A DNA stretch of 7,021 nucleotides from Anaerolineae bacterium (GTDB lineage Bacteria; Chloroflexota; Anaerolineae; Promineifilales; Promineifilaceae), in contig JANQGC010000065.1 in assembly GCA_028277515.1 (NCBI GenBank), positions 1 through 7,021 of the forward strand, in the 5' to 3' direction. The notes under the pieces were generated by a model. The model made no database searches and had not been told where the DNA came from. It worked only from the letters and a program-made list of their open reading frames with translations. The position numbers were made by a program, and so were the translations under genes. This document shows, in pieces, positions 6,366-7,021 of this stretch (within the stretch, counting starts at the first letter, position 1; the number at the start of each line of letters is the position of its first letter).

Positions 6366-6911
6366 ATGAAAAAAATAAAAAGCTTATTCATCCTTATCCT
6401 TAACCTATCACTCATACCTATCATGGCTTATCCTGCTTTGGGACAGGATCAAACCGGCTCCATTAGTGGGACGGTTTTCCGGGATGCCAACGACAACGGC
6501 CTCTGCGCCGATGAGGGAGAAGAACGCCTGGGCAATATCCCTTTGGAGATTATCAACGACGATTCAGGCGATTTCTTCACCTACACCACCGAACCTGACG
6601 GTTCCTTCACGCACACAACGGCCATTCTAGGATTTTGGCAGGTCACCGTGGTCCCGGGCACGAATTGGCGCATCACCTCGCAGCAAACCATCAATGTCGA
6701 ACTGACGGCCGATGAACCGGATGTTTCCAGTATAAATTTTTGCATCATCGAAGTGCAACCTCAACAAGATGATCCCCCGGTAACATTACCCGAATCGGGC
6801 GCCTTCATCGCCCCACCCCTTCTTTACGCCGGAGCATTGGGTCTTCTTTTCGTTATCCTGGGCTTGATTATCCTGCTAGCGCGTCGTTTTGTAACTTCGG
6901 ACAGTTGGTAG
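6366..6911 (+). CDS. Secreted SdrD-B-like domain protein with LPESG sortase sorting signal
   Basis: A 181-residue surface protein. A signal peptide spans residues 1-26 (MKKIK, hydrophobic core, likely cut after ALG). An SdrD B-like/carboxypeptidase-regulatory-like beta domain spans about 30-130. It starts with SGTVFRDANDNG and a nearby D/E cluster (D40, N42, N44, D49, E50, E52) that resembles the calcium-binding loop of this family. C47 and a Cys near 127 could form a disulfide. The C-terminus is a full cell-wall sorting signal: LPESG at 141-145, a membrane segment (about 152-173), then RR and a short tail. The ribosome site GAGGAAGG (6353-6360) is 5 bases before the ATG. The gene follows the sortase by 20 bases, so this is probably its dedicated substrate. 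LPESG differs from canonical LPxTG by Ser for Thr. The ligand or structural role of the exposed domain is unknown. Confidence 0.9.
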   Translation: MKKIKSLFILILNLSLIPIMAYPALGQDQTGSISGTVFRDANDNGLCADEGEERLGNIPLEIINDDSGDFFTYTTEPDGSFTHTTAILGFWQVTVVPGTNWRITSQQTINVELTADEPDVSSINFCIIEVQPQQDDPPVTLPESGAFIAPPLLYAGALGLLFVILGLIILLARRFVTSDSW

Positions 6912-6936
6912 TAACCGCTTATGAATCTTGTTTATT

Positions 6937-7020
6937 TAAATGGGTAAACCTCGTAACCGCGAAATCCATTTCGCGCTCTAGTAACGAGGAATGGAATCCT
7001 CGGTTACGTTTACCCATTTA
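6937..7020. repeat. Palindromic intergenic element with two nested hairpins
   Basis: A perfect 13-bp inverted repeat, TAAATGGGTAAAC (6937-6949) and GTTTACCCATTTA (7008-7020), encloses two hairpins. The first (6958-6975) has arms CGCGAAAT/ATTTCGCG around CC. The second (6981-7007) has arms GTAACGAGGA and TCCTCG-GTTAC, with one bulged G, around ATGGAA. GTAACCGC also occurs as a direct repeat at 6911-6918 and 6953-6960. The element follows the LPESG gene and reaches the window edge, so its right end may be incomplete. It may act as a terminator by its hairpins, but no T-run follows inside the window. It looks like a REP- or MITE-like dispersed element. Confidence 0.8.
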
Positions 7021-7021
7021 T

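Overview
The window looks like a piece of a Chloroflexota chromosome, perhaps from the Anaerolineae or a related class. This is inferred from gene content and style, since there is no rRNA or marker gene here. The pointers are mid-range GC, a radical SAM sulfatase maturase with a SEC-C tail, a single-transmembrane sortase beside an SdrD-B-like LPESG protein, a bacterial UBP-type zinc finger, and intergenic arrays of short hairpins. All genes read on the + strand.

Layout. Bases 1-329 hold the C-terminal end of an ABC transporter ATPase whose start lies outside the window. Next come a weak AT-rich hairpin and a good extended -10 promoter, then a two-domain VOC (glyoxalase-fold) protein (507-1304) closed by a clear rho-independent terminator (1331-1362). 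A radical SAM maturase of the anaerobic sulfatase-maturating type follows (1415-2869); its -10 box lies only 4 nt before the ATG, which suggests a leaderless mRNA. Bases 2881-3030 hold a tandem array of hairpins. A small UBP-type zinc-finger protein (3043-3312) overlaps by 4 nt a dipeptidyl-peptidase-IV-like S9 peptidase (3309-5483). A new extended -10 promoter then drives a sortase (5524-6345) and its likely substrate (6366-6911), a secreted LPESG protein. The window ends in a palindromic element of nested hairpins (6937-7020).

How the genes work together. Two pairs stand out. The sortase and the LPESG protein form an anchoring enzyme-substrate unit. The UBP finger and the DPP-IV-like peptidase are probably translationally coupled, which suggests a shared but unknown role in peptide or protein turnover. 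The maturase would activate sulfatases encoded elsewhere, because no sulfatase gene is present here. The VOC gene stands alone between its own promoter and terminator.

Beyond genes, two signals deserve attention. The perfect 8-bp palindrome ACGGCCGT occurs seven times in 7 kb, in several reading frames, like the HIP1 palindrome of cyanobacteria but with a different sequence. The two intergenic repeat regions seem to be built from the same kind of module: hairpins with variable stems, TGGA- or TCCA-type loops, and GTAAC-like linkers. Some stem differences are compensatory.
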